Source: Erodium maritimum
Lineage: Eukaryota; Streptophyta; Magnoliopsida; Geraniales; Geraniaceae
DNA length: 64,000 nucleotides
Assembly: GCA_963921825.1 (NCBI GenBank)
Contig: OY997590.1
Location: forward strand, 59,200,012 to 59,264,011
Direction: 5' to 3'
The notes under the pieces were generated by a model. It did no database searches. It had not been told where the DNA came from and worked only from the letters and a program-made list of their open reading frames with translations. The translations under genes were made by a program, and so were the position numbers. Positions 23,439 through 34,000 of this stretch are shown piece after piece (positions within the stretch are counted from its first letter, which is position 1; each line of letters starts with the position of its first letter).

Positions 23439-23524
23439 GGGGTGGTGGCGCAGTTGGCTAGCGCGTAGGTCTCATAGCTAAGCGAGTGATCCTGAGGTCG
23501 AGAGTTCGAGCCTCTCTCACCCCA
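23439..23524 (+). tRNA. tRNA-Met (CAU), elongator type, with intron
   Basis: The 86 nt sequence folds as a tRNA. The acceptor stem GGGGTGG pairs with TCACCCC (one G-T pair) before the discriminator A. The T arm is GAGAG-TTCGAGC-CTCTC, the D loop has GTTGGCTAGCGCG, and the anticodon CAT sits in 'ggtctcata'. About twelve extra bases follow position 37, which matches the intron of plant elongator tRNA-Met. It lies 150 bp before the ATG of the DUF1664 gene, on the same strand. Confidence 0.96.
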
Positions 23525-23673
23525 TATCTTTTACCATGAAAGATGGCAGCCAACGACGTCGTTCTACAATGCCTATACCTTAGAAGTAGAGCCTCGGGGT
23601 GAAAATCTCCGGAAACCCAACCCCAACGATCTGCATTGCAGCTCCATCTAATTTTTTCTGAACAAGCTCGGCA

Positions 23674-26600
23674 ATGGCGTTGCAAACCGGAGTAGGTCTC
23701 TCCAGGATCCTGATCCTCGCCGGAGCAGGTAAATCCTCGCCGTTTTCGCTTGCTTTTCTCAACGCATGCATGTATCGATATCAATTGCGTGCTCTGTTTT
23801 AGTATATACTACCACGATCCTGATGAAGAATCGAAAATTGCCTGAAACTTTAGCCCAAATTCAGGTATCATTTCCATTATCACGTTTCAATTCAGCTAGT
23901 TACTCTTAATTTTGTTCTTTTTTGCCATATATTTTGGGGGAGTTTGTATTTAAGGCGACATGCTTGTCTGCATTCTGATCTTATTGTTTTTTCCTGTCAT
24001 TGTTCGATAAATATATTCGGAATTTGCATTGTATTAGAATTTAGATAGAAGAAAGAAAACTTTTTAATCGATATCTTATATTAAATGTAGGGGTTACTCC
24101 ATGTCCTAACCCCCTAACCCAAGCAAACGTAAATTTTCATGTAGTAACGTTGACCACAACTTTGGCATTTTCCGTCCAAAAGTTTAACGGCCGTTTAGTG
24201 AGTGGCAAGAAAAGTTGATAGTTCAGAGTTATGATTTGAGAATGAACGAATAGGTTTACGTTATGATTTAAGAATAAACGAAAAGTTGAAGTTTCCATTT
24301 TAGGAAAGTTGTAGAGCACGTGACAAGCATGTGACTGGTATTTCACGGCGTCAGTCACACTTAACAGATTTTGATACATTTTGACAATTAATTGGTGAAA
24401 CCTGTTACTATCTGATACTTTTCATATATGTGGGTTATGATTTGATGTTTGACCTTAGTACAATGAGGTGACATGGAGTTTCCTCTTAAATGTAAAACGA
24501 GGAAATATAAGCATGCCATTATGGGTATCACATTTTGTGTTATTGTTGTTCATGTTAGGCGTTGATGGGTGGAAACGGCCACCAGAATAGTGACGCTGAC
24601 CTTACATCCCAGGTATCAGTCCGTCCTGTTTTGGTGCACGAGCTGATGTATAGTATAGGTTTCTTCTGACATTCTTGCTTCATTTCCTTACAGCTCAGAA
24701 GGTTAGCTACTGAAGTTCACAGAATTGGCTCAACTCAAAGGATTACTGTTCTGAATGGGAATGACTCTTCTGGTATCTGATCTAATTTTCAAATGATGTT
24801 ACCCAAACTATTGTCAAGATAGGATCATCCCTAATCATTTGTGTTTGTCGATTACAACAAAGCATTTCTTATGGTATATATGTTATATTTGATTTAATTT
24901 TGTTTGCAGGTAACGTAACCGCTCTTATAATACCAGTTGCTACTGTGGGGGCATTGGGTTATGGTTACATGTGGTGGAAGGTATCTAGTTGTATACATCT
25001 TTGTATCTATGATTTCCTCCGTATAGTCTCATTTCTATCTGTTCATTTGAGCTACATGGTTGTTTTCAAACTTTCTGGCATTCATGTGCTTATTGTCTTT
25101 GAATTATGAAATAAATTATACTTGTTTGAAGGAAACTAAGATGGTAATTTACTCTGATGCCAGGGTCTTTCATTCTCTGATCTTATGTATGTGACGAAGA
25201 AAAGCATGGCAACTGCTGTTACAAACTTGACAAAACATTTGGAGCACGTGTCAGATGCTCTAGCTGTAAGTTTCTGCTTTATGGTCACATTTGCTGTAAG
25301 GGAATTTTAGAAAGTTTTGTTAATACAAGTATTTAGAATGTGAATGTAGATGAGACGATGATGTACAGTTCCTAATTTCAAGGTGATTGCTAAGTCTAGT
25401 CTAGCTTTCGTGTTGCTAGTTATACTATTTTTTTTATCAGAAAATAAGTAGTGCATTAAAAAAGTGGGGTGGGTTCTGGGAAGGAAACCACAAACCACCA
25501 AACCAACTACAAGATCCAAATAAGGTCTAGAAGACCCGAAAAAACAAAAAAAGGTTATGAAAACATAAGATCTCTTAAACTTCTTCTCTGAACATGGATA
25601 GTTCTTATATTCCATCAATGTGCGTCTATTTCATATGTACAGTGTTATTTTAACTTGACTCATTTTCTTAATTCCTGTAATGAATTTCTCGTAACTTTAT
25701 ATTGTGTTAACTATGGCCAGGCAGCAAAGAAACATTTGACCCAGCGAATCCATGGTTTAAATGATAGAATGGACAAGCAAGAAGAGATGTCAAAGTTAAT
25801 CCAACAAGATGTAAGATGACTTTATTATTTTAGGTTGATGTGCAATCCTCTCTTATGGCGTGTGTAACTGTTTGAGAACTTAGTCTGTCCTAGGCCTTAT
25901 CCAATATTATGTTGTTTTTTGTCCCACTCGTTATCATATTCGATGTTACACATAGTTTTACATACAAGCATCTATTATTGTAGTTATGTGACATTTTCAA
26001 GGGCATCCTATGAAGTTGATTGCATTATTGTTTTACTGTTGCTACTACTGTGTGTGAAACAGGTTGCTACTGCTTGTGGAGCACTTCAGGATGTTGATCT
26101 TAATTTGAAACAATTGCAGTCATTGGTTTCTAATTTGGTGAGTTTTATTCATGCAGAATTGTTCAACTCAATAGGCAGGTGAGGGCTGGTTTTGACAGGA
26201 CAATCACTGTATTCTTTCTTGTGTTTTTATCTTCTTGTTTTTGAAAAGTATCAGGTTTATCTTCAGCTCGGCCTCCAACGGAAGTATTTTCTGTGAGAGG
26301 GCCCCTCTGGAAATTATTTTTTTGATTTTTTTATCCAAAAATATTTTTTGGTTGGAGGAAACTGGGCTTCCTTCGGTTGGAACAGGCGTCTAGTCACCAA
26401 ACATTATATAAAACGGGAAATATGTCACAAAGTTAATTTCCTGACTCATGCACCTTAATGGAAATCCTATATTTTTTTAGCAAATTATCTTCTGGAATAG
26501 ACAATGATGTATGCTTGCAAGGCTTTTCCTTATGATTATTTCCTGGACTGAATTGGTACAATTATTATACTGTTGGCAGGATGGGAAGATAGGTTCACTG

Positions 26601-28075
26601 GAATATAAGCAGGTAAAACTTCTTATTTTCTTATTTGACTATCAAAATTACAGAGTATTACTGTTGTGTGATTTTGTGGTGCATCAAATTTGTCGCTTGA
26701 TCTCTTATGCAAAATAGTTCTACTTCATGCCATTTTTTCTCCAAACTAATTGTAGGTATATGGTAATTTGGATATCTATGTTAGCGAACATCTTTAATTG
26801 TTCTATAAATATACTTATTATGGATACCTATTTTTGAACAAAAGATATTTTTCAGTTATGTCCATCAATGCGTGGTAACAGATATCCAAATCTGCTATTA
26901 AGATTCCTAAAATATAAGCATGCCTGATTACTGTTGGATATCTGATGCTTCGGTTTATTTTGTTTATAATAGCATTGAGAAATACAGGTTTTGTTTTTTT
27001 TGAGCTAGATCTATCCACCATTCGAATTAGTCTGATTGAATTCTGCTTTTGTTGTATGGTGCTATTTTGCTATCTCTTTTAAGTTGGATGTACTGACTAC
27101 TGATGCAATTGTCTTTTTACAGAAAGTTGCAGTTGCTGGTGTGTCATACCTGATCCACTTTGTTAATGGAAATGGAAACAAAATGAATATGCCTAAACTT
27201 CTGCAGGTTAGAATTAGCAGTCTCATGGATTAATTGGCTATCATCTAACTACTTTTTAACAGAGAAGTGTAATCTTACCCTTCATTTGACATCTTTTGCA
27301 GGATCATCTTTCCGGTAAGCCTCGACTGTCACTACCCAAAGCAGAGGAGGTACATTCCAACATTATAATAGTAAAATCTTTTCTCACTTCTATTTAGGGC
27401 CTTTTGATTGCAGTGGCTGTCATCTGAGTTGATGGAAGAGTTTGGTTTGAGTTATATTCCAACCATTGTTTATCACATCGGTATTTATTTTGTATGGTTC
27501 AAGTTCTGTTTGAGGGCACGGCCAAGGCATTTGAAGTCTACAACCTTGTTATGAATTACTTTAATGTTTTATTTTTCTGTGGGTTTGTCAAGGGGTTTGC
27601 TAATATTCACCTGAGATTTGAAGTTACTCACGTGTTATGCTGCTTGATGTTGAGAAGGCTATAGACCATGAATGCGTACATACACATTTCTTTGGAGTTG
27701 ACAAAAGTTAATTTGCTCGCAGGGTCTGAAGGCTCTTGGTCTGGCAGACATAGCATCAACAATTGATAGGTCAACATCGGATAGTATCGTGTCTGATGGA
27801 ATTGGGAATTTGGAAGATAAGGGAAGAACTCTGTTTAGGTCTCTCTCTCTCCCTCACACACACTGTTGATACATTTGGCTTTTTTGGCTGTTTATAATGC
27901 TCAATATTTTGAAGGCAACACATATCTACACTATATTGCATTCTCATACATGTTTCACAATGGGAAGGTGGTTGCAGCTCATCACTTACACGCATACCCG
28001 ATTATAACATTGCAGTGCATTGCTTATGCTTACCTCTGTATTGCTTTTTCCAGGGCTGCCTCAACTAAGTGTTGA
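23674..28075 (+). CDS. DUF1664 domain protein, 13 exons
   Basis: Exons: 23674-23728, 23803-23864, 24559-24612, 24694-24772, 24910-24980, 25164-25265, 25721-25810, 26063-26137, 26580-26612, 27123-27206, 27302-27349, 27723-27838 and 28054-28075. All junctions are GT-AG and the sum is 891 nt, 296 residues. The N-terminus (MALQTGVGLSRILILAGA) is hydrophobic and could be an anchor. The DUF1664 core starts near residue 82 with 'IPVATVGALGYGYMWWKGLS' and continues as a long amphipathic, probably coiled-coil stretch (MATAVTNLTKHLEHVSDALA, then MDKQEEMSKLIQQD). This matches the plant family that includes Arabidopsis At1g27000. The function is not known. Introns carry a Mutator MITE (24090) and a LINE fragment (25427). 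Confidence 0.9.
24090..24485. mobile_element. Mutator-type MITE, copy 1 (396 bp), in DUF1664 intron 2
   Basis: The ends GGGGTTACTCCATGTC and GACATGGAGTTTCCTC form an imperfect terminal inverted repeat. The exact 9 bp duplication TTAAATGTA flanks it at 24081-24089 and 24486-24494. A 9 bp duplication marks the Mutator superfamily. It is non-coding. The same element occurs at 53220-53770, with about 390 bp alignable. Confidence 0.93.
25427..25590 (-). mobile_element. LINE 3'-end fragment in DUF1664 intron 6
   Basis: A run of T followed by 'atcagaaaataagtagtgca' and stop-rich sequence resembles the reversed 3' end of the LINE at 22195. It is 5'-truncated. The flanks 'tagttatacta' and 'tagttcttata' may be a decayed target duplication. 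It lies within the intron and leaves both splice sites alone. Confidence 0.5.
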
Positions 28076-28451
28076 TTCAGGACATTACCTAAGCGAGATA
28101 GTAATCTTTCTTTCTATAGTTTTTGCGAGGAGAAACCTAAATATGTATAAAACATCTTGCAAAGTACACAGAAAAATCTGGGAAATAACTGTTAGTTTTT
28201 TTTTTTGCTTTGTTTTCAATTACTTTTCCACTCCTGATCTGTTGAATTCTATGCATTATTGTACTAAAGTATCACAAGAGCTCCTCACTTTTATGTATTT
28301 ATGAAAATGTTCTTGTCAACTGCCAACTTAGTCTGTAATGTTTACAAAAGCTCTCTTACCTGTGTATTAGGTGACAATGATCTCTAGTAACATACAATAG
28401 GGTACAGTAGCAGGTCTTGCCCAAGGAGGGAGATTATAAAAGTAGGTAAGG
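28076..28451. other. Convergent 3' ends, DUF1664 and WRINKLED-like genes
   Basis: The gap of 376 bp between two stop codons of converging genes must contain both 3' UTRs. No other feature was seen. Confidence 0.6.
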
Positions 28452-30419
28452 TCAATTGATGGAAGAAGACATGGTTAAGGGAGCATTCCAGAGGGATCCT
28501 TGTGCCCTATTGTACATTGGTAATGTGCTGTCCTCCTGGGCTTCCAAACCAGGCAAAACATCATTTGTAGGACAAATGTACCCACCAAGTTCTTCATAAG
28601 GTAGCCTAGTCAGAGGCAGGCCTTTTGGGTTGATCTCATCGGTTTCTTCCTCCGCGGCATTGAGGTTCCTGCCAACGAGCTCCCTGAACACGGAAGAGCG
28701 GAAGAGGAGTCCTAGGGCCGTGGGGGAAGACGATGAGTTGGTGCAAGGAGTAGGAGTAATGGGGATGGGGTCTCCGGCGTGTAGGAGTGGCAGCTGAGTT
28801 TGGTCCTCTGTTTGGATGTAATTGGAAGAGCTTGGCGGCAAGGAGTGGGGCTGGGACACAATGGTGTGGTGTTGTGGTTCTTGAGGTGGTTTGAGCCATC
28901 TTATGTATTTGCTCAAGTCAAAATTGGTGACTGCGTTGATCCCTCTGTACTCTATTGCTGCGATGTCATATGCATGAGCAGCCTCCTCTTGTGTCCCTAA
29001 TATGAGACATGCATCACACAACGTCAAATACTAATTTTATCAATTAATTTAGGGTTAATTACCTTTAGTACCCTTATGTATTGGTAACACTAGTATATTG
29101 ATGTATTGGTAGGGGTATTAAATGTTTTGTTATCAATACATAAGGGGTATTAAATGATCTATGACCAATTTATAAACGGTACTAAATGACAGTTACCAAA
29201 ATTGAGGGACTGTTATTTAACGTTACAAAACGCATGGGTACAAAAGGTAATTAACCCATTAATTTACGAGTCCTCAGCTAGCTCCGGGATTCATTTGTAG
29301 GTTAAGACTTAAGAAGGAGACTGACCATAAGTGCCAAGGTAGAGATACTTGTTGCCAAAAACTCTTCCTATTCTTGCTTCCCATCTACCATTGTGATGGT
29401 GTCTATCAAAACAAAACAATGTTACCTTCTCAGCAGAAAAATAAACTACAAATCATTTCTCTCACCTTGCAACTCCTCTGTATCTGGATACACCTCTTGA
29501 GAAGCCACTACTTCTCCTGCAAAATAATAAATTTTCGATAGAAAGTAAGTTTTTTTTCCTCATCAACCAAAGTTTTTCCCCAACCACGGAAACGATGAGA
29601 TTACATTACCTTCTCAAAGATGCCAAATACTCTTCCTTAGTCACAGTCTGCATGATATCAATCTCTTTCTCATAGTCAGATACCTGCAACCATACATTTT
29701 CATAAACCTTCTTTTAATCCAAACTCACAAAACTTGCAAGATCAGTTGCATATAATACCGGAAAATTGGTGAAAGTAGAAGTTCCCCAATACTTGAGGGC
29801 AGCTAAATCGTATGCTCTTGCAGCTGCTTCTTCTTCATCATAGGCTCCTGATCATGAATCCATACCCAGATTTAAAAAAAGTTCCTTCCAAAGAGAAAAA
29901 TGGCGTCCACAAGAAGAAGAACATGAACACTCACCGAGATAAACTGCGAGATTGCCACCAACAGCCCAAAACCAATGTGACAAAAACAAGAAAACGCCAA
30001 TACATAAACATGTGTTTATATGAACAAAGAAACAAATCTTCACATACATATTACATACCTTGCTTCCCCTTCTTCCTCTGTGTGGGATTCCATGACCCTT
30101 TGTCCCATAAATGAGCTTCAAATCTTCCGGTCCATCTATGCCTGTCCACAAATGTTAAAATCTTGCTACATATATCAGGTGGGCTACAAAGTAGAGTAAT
30201 TGAGGACCTGCTGACTCCGCGAAACCTGGAGCTCCTCTTGACGGTAGTGGCAGCAGGAGGAGGTTGTGACGACTCAGGGCCTTGTTGGTCCAAGGCAGCT
30301 GCAGCAGCAACAGCAGACGTGTCTCTTCTCCTTCTCTTGACAACTTTAGCCTCTCCTTCTGCCATGGCAATGTGCCGTCTTCCCACACTCACCTCAGACT
30401 TCACACTCGCCATTTCCAT
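28452..30419 (-). CDS. WRINKLED-like AP2 transcription factor (two AP2 domains)
   Basis: Eight exons: 30419-30208, 30141-30059, 29943-29935, 29847-29759, 29683-29610, 29516-29466, 29402-29326 and 28996-28452, giving 379 residues. The first AP2 domain (about residues 64-131) has RFRGVSR, then [17 protein letters not shown], then the VYL of the 9 nt exon, then [21 protein letters not shown] linker holds [20 protein letters not shown]. The second AP2 domain (about 166-224) has [20 protein letters not shown] and [21 protein letters not shown] basic KRRRR near residue 29 could be a nuclear signal. Two complete AP2 domains place it in the WRI1/WRI3/WRI4 group, which activates fatty-acid and glycolytic genes for oil or cutin. 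It lacks WRI1's long acidic tail and looks nearer WRI3/WRI4. The ATG at 30413 is an alternative start. Confidence 0.92.
29052..29257. mobile_element. Mutator-type MITE, second family (206 bp), in WRINKLED-like intron 7
   Basis: The terminal inverted repeat is about 22 bp with one mismatch (GGGTTAATTACCTTT then A or T, GTACCC). The exact 9 bp duplication ATTAATTTA flanks it at 29043-29051 and 29258-29266. It is non-coding. It lies in the last intron, 55 bp from the exon at 28996, and does not touch the splice sites. Confidence 0.93.
29935..29943 (-). other. Nine-nucleotide micro-exon encoding part of VYL
   Basis: The bases TTTATCTCG lie between an acceptor (cgcag) and a donor (gtgagt). With flanking G and GA they encode V-Y-L-G inside the first AP2 domain. 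This micro-exon is a known hallmark of AP2-family genes such as WRI1, where the VYL residues are needed for activity. Confidence 0.93.
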
Positions 30420-31098
30420 ACCTGATATACGTACGAGAGGATCGATCACTTGATCCTAATCATGCCTAGTAACATAGTGGCCATGACTCTACTTATAAAC
30501 ATTGTGCCCTGGTTTGTCTTCTTGCCCCGTTTTGGACTCTTGCTGTTATGGTTGCTGCAATTCCATGGAATGACAAAATGTGCTGCGATGATAACAACAT
30601 TGTACCATTCCATGACAAATTGTGTAGTTTCAGAGTGTTAAGTCCTGCCAGCTCGTCAACCAAACATCCAACCAGGACTTGCTACACAGCTTGTTTCCTC
30701 GTGCCTTCCAATTATACTTCCTCGGTATAATCAGTGTTAATCGATCCAGCACTGTCAGATCATACTTTCTATAATTTATTCGAATTGGAGCTTGTTTATA
30801 ATGCTTCAACTACCGATATTTCCAATGGAATTGAACCTTATACTCGTATCCATATCCTATTGGCTATTGATTCAGTTCCTACAAATCATTAAAGAAATTC
30901 TGAATCTTGGACATGGGAGAGAATGTAGACAGACTCAAATGGGACTTTCATCATCAACTTCACACAAAACACTTATCTTTATATCAGAAGTTCAATATTA
31001 CAACAATGCCCTTCTCTAGTTTTACAATGTCTACATACATAATATATATATTTCCAAGACTAGTTCCGTACCTCTCCATGCTCTCAGTATCCAACACA
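30420..31098. promoter_or_regulatory. WRINKLED-like promoter and AMY3 3' UTR region
   Basis: This 679 bp interval separates two tandem - strand genes. It should contain the 3' UTR of the amylase gene and the promoter and 5' leader of the WRINKLED-like gene. The small frames here are not supported as genes. Confidence 0.5.
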
Positions 31099-34000
31099 TT
31101 AAGAAGATGTTTCCCAGACTTTGTAGTCTCTTCCTTCCGCTGCTACAGACCACTGCTGGTTGCCACTTTGGGGTTCGTAATGTCCCGGTCCTATCTTCAC
31201 CGCAACTTTGTCATCAATCACCGCTGCATACACATCTCTCTCAGCCTTTGTTATGTTCACCTACAAAACAATACGCAATGTGACGAGTCATGTCCATAAC
31301 TTGGTCCCACGTGCATGCATATTACTACAACTTACTGTGCTCCGGCATTGGATTTTGTTTCGGTTTCTGATGGAGATGAGTGCTGCAATTTCAGGGTTGT
31401 AGCGGGAGAAAATGTGATCATAGAAAACTGAAGGTGTTCCAGAATGCGTCAAGATGTAGGCATATCCTTGCATCTCCTTCCCACTTGGAAATCTCCAATG
31501 ACCCTTATTGAGCAAGAGACATGAGCTATAAGTTACGATTGTCCAAACAGTCAGAATTCCAAGAAGAAAGAGTTGAGTGAGACCTGAGTAGAACCAGTAT
31601 CATGATTCTCTATAAAGGTGACAGCACGAGAGGGCCACCATCCAACAACCCCAGGAGGCTTCCCATTCTTATCTGACAACCGCCAGTACTCGCATTTTTC
31701 CAGTGCCTGTATTGTATAATATCATAATAAGCTCCACAAGGGTCATAAATAATCAAATCATTCCTCCCTACCGCATGAAGTATTCCTTTAGTTGTGACGT
31801 CGAATGCACCAGATGTACCGCCCGTGGCATTGATCCAGTCAACAATTCTCTGCCTGTGAGGGTCTTGATCATGCTCCATTTCCCCGTACGCGTAACTAAG
31901 GGAATCCCAATACTCCCCTACAGAGAAGTAAGGCTCACTCGCGTCCAAGTAGTCCTTCACATAACCACCCCAAAATCCCCTGACAAAATCTATCCTCCAT
32001 CCATCATACCCAATCTCTTTCCTACACAGAATATGTACCGATCAACTGCATTGTATAATGTGAAATAATGAAGAGAAGAAAAGGTCTAGAATTGAATATT
32101 CACCTCAACCATAATAACCATTCTTTGATATCATTCCTCACAAAATCTTGTGAATGATCAATGTTTGGAGCAGCATGGAAACAGTCTCCACTACTCTTAT
32201 TGCCTCTACCCTGCACCACAAAAATGAGCAACATTACACATCCACAAACGACCACCCACAGAAAATGCAAATACTCTTTCGGAGATCATTCTATGTATAT
32301 CTACCATAGCTTTCACAATGTATTTCAAAAATTTCAACATCACAATATTGTAGCATAAAAAATGCAATGCCCATCGGGTTTTGGATGGAACGCGTTATAT
32401 TTTTTTTTACTCGATTTACAAGGTGGAAACTTCTATAACTACATGAATTAAATGACAATCACCTGAAAATGTGGGTCATCTGCAACAACTGCTCGGTCAT
32501 CCCAATTTAATTTACCTCCAAAAATGTTCCAAATGCCATTTTTGTTCTGATACTGAGCACATCGATGATTTAAAACAACATCTCCAAGTGCTGTGATCCC
32601 AACTTCCTGGAGTTTCTTCACAAGATCTTTCAGCTCATCCATACTTCCATACCTGAGACAGAAACAGAAGAAAATATGTGTTATCAACAACATCACATAA
32701 TGAATACTAGAGAAACTGAGAAAGATTACTGCAATATAAGTTGAGTAAATGATAGACGATGAAACTTGAAGGTACAGAGTATTCAGAGCCAATAACTATG
32801 AATGTAATGAACAATTATGTCATCCTTACAGACGTATGATTGACAGATTTTATGACACAATCAAGCTCAAGATTATTTGGCCAAAAACTGTTGGAAAATT
32901 AATTATATTACAGTACCTGGAATTTAAATCATATAAATCTCTCGGCATGTATCCTTCAGGTGACACGGAATCTGTAGGTGGTGGCAGCCAAATCACAGTT
33001 ATACCAAGCCTAGCTAATTCTTCGGCCTTCTCTTTCAGTTCTATGTACCATCTTCCAGATTTATGAGATTCCCAGTTAAATCCTTGGCACAATATCTCAA
33101 ACCCTGAGCCTGTCCCCGAGCGTATTTTTACAGGAGGTTCAATTGCCTCAGGTTCCACAATTTCTTCCTCTGAGAAGGTTGGTCTAGAGGTTCTGAAGAT
33201 ACTGTAGGCTTCAGCCGCCAGTTTTTCAATCTCTTGAAGAATGGTTTCTTGTGCTTCTTTGTTTTTTGTCTTCCACTTCTTCTCAGATGCAATGTTGCTC
33301 ACCAAACTCCTGATCTCATCAACGATCCCGTCAGTGTATATACCAGGAGAATCATTCTTTTCTTTTGCAGTCTCTCCTGATACCTGCACAGCTCCTAAAT
33401 GACCTTGTCTTTGTTGATCATGCAAGCTGCTTGAACTTGAGAGGGGAATGTAAAAGTCGTTTCCCATACAATTCAACCAACTATTTCCATTTAGCTTTAG
33501 AACAAACAGAAACCCCGCAAAGTCTTCCTCCAAAGTAAATAATGCTGCAGATCCAACTCCAGTCTCTTTTGGCTGAAGAACAGTTAGTATAATGTAATCG
33601 AACAAGAGAGGAAGGTAATCATTTTTCTATTGCAAAACTGAGTTATAAGTCCCAACTAAATTAGGATGCTTAAGACAATACCTCATACAAGTGTTGGTTT
33701 TTGTGCCCTAGGCCAATCGTAATCATGGACGGCATTATCATTTCATTAATACATCGGCGCTATTATTATCATTTGTGATATGTTAATAGTGTGAATAATA
33801 CTAATTCTTAAGATCATCGGGTTGAGGACCTGATAGTAAAATTCTTAGAAGTAATAGAGTATTATTCACTTGATCCCTGTTTTACTGATCGCACATATTG
33901 GATATGAAGTCAAATCATAGATGTCATTTAGGGAAATGACATTGGATGACCCACTATGAGAATACTACATAGGAACTGTCATGAGTATTTCTCAGTACCG

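Noticed and set aside
28636-29000. Other-frame ORFs over the last exon of the WRINKLED-like gene
   Set aside because: They overlap the real final exon, whose frame is supported by the AP2 domain and the splice junctions.
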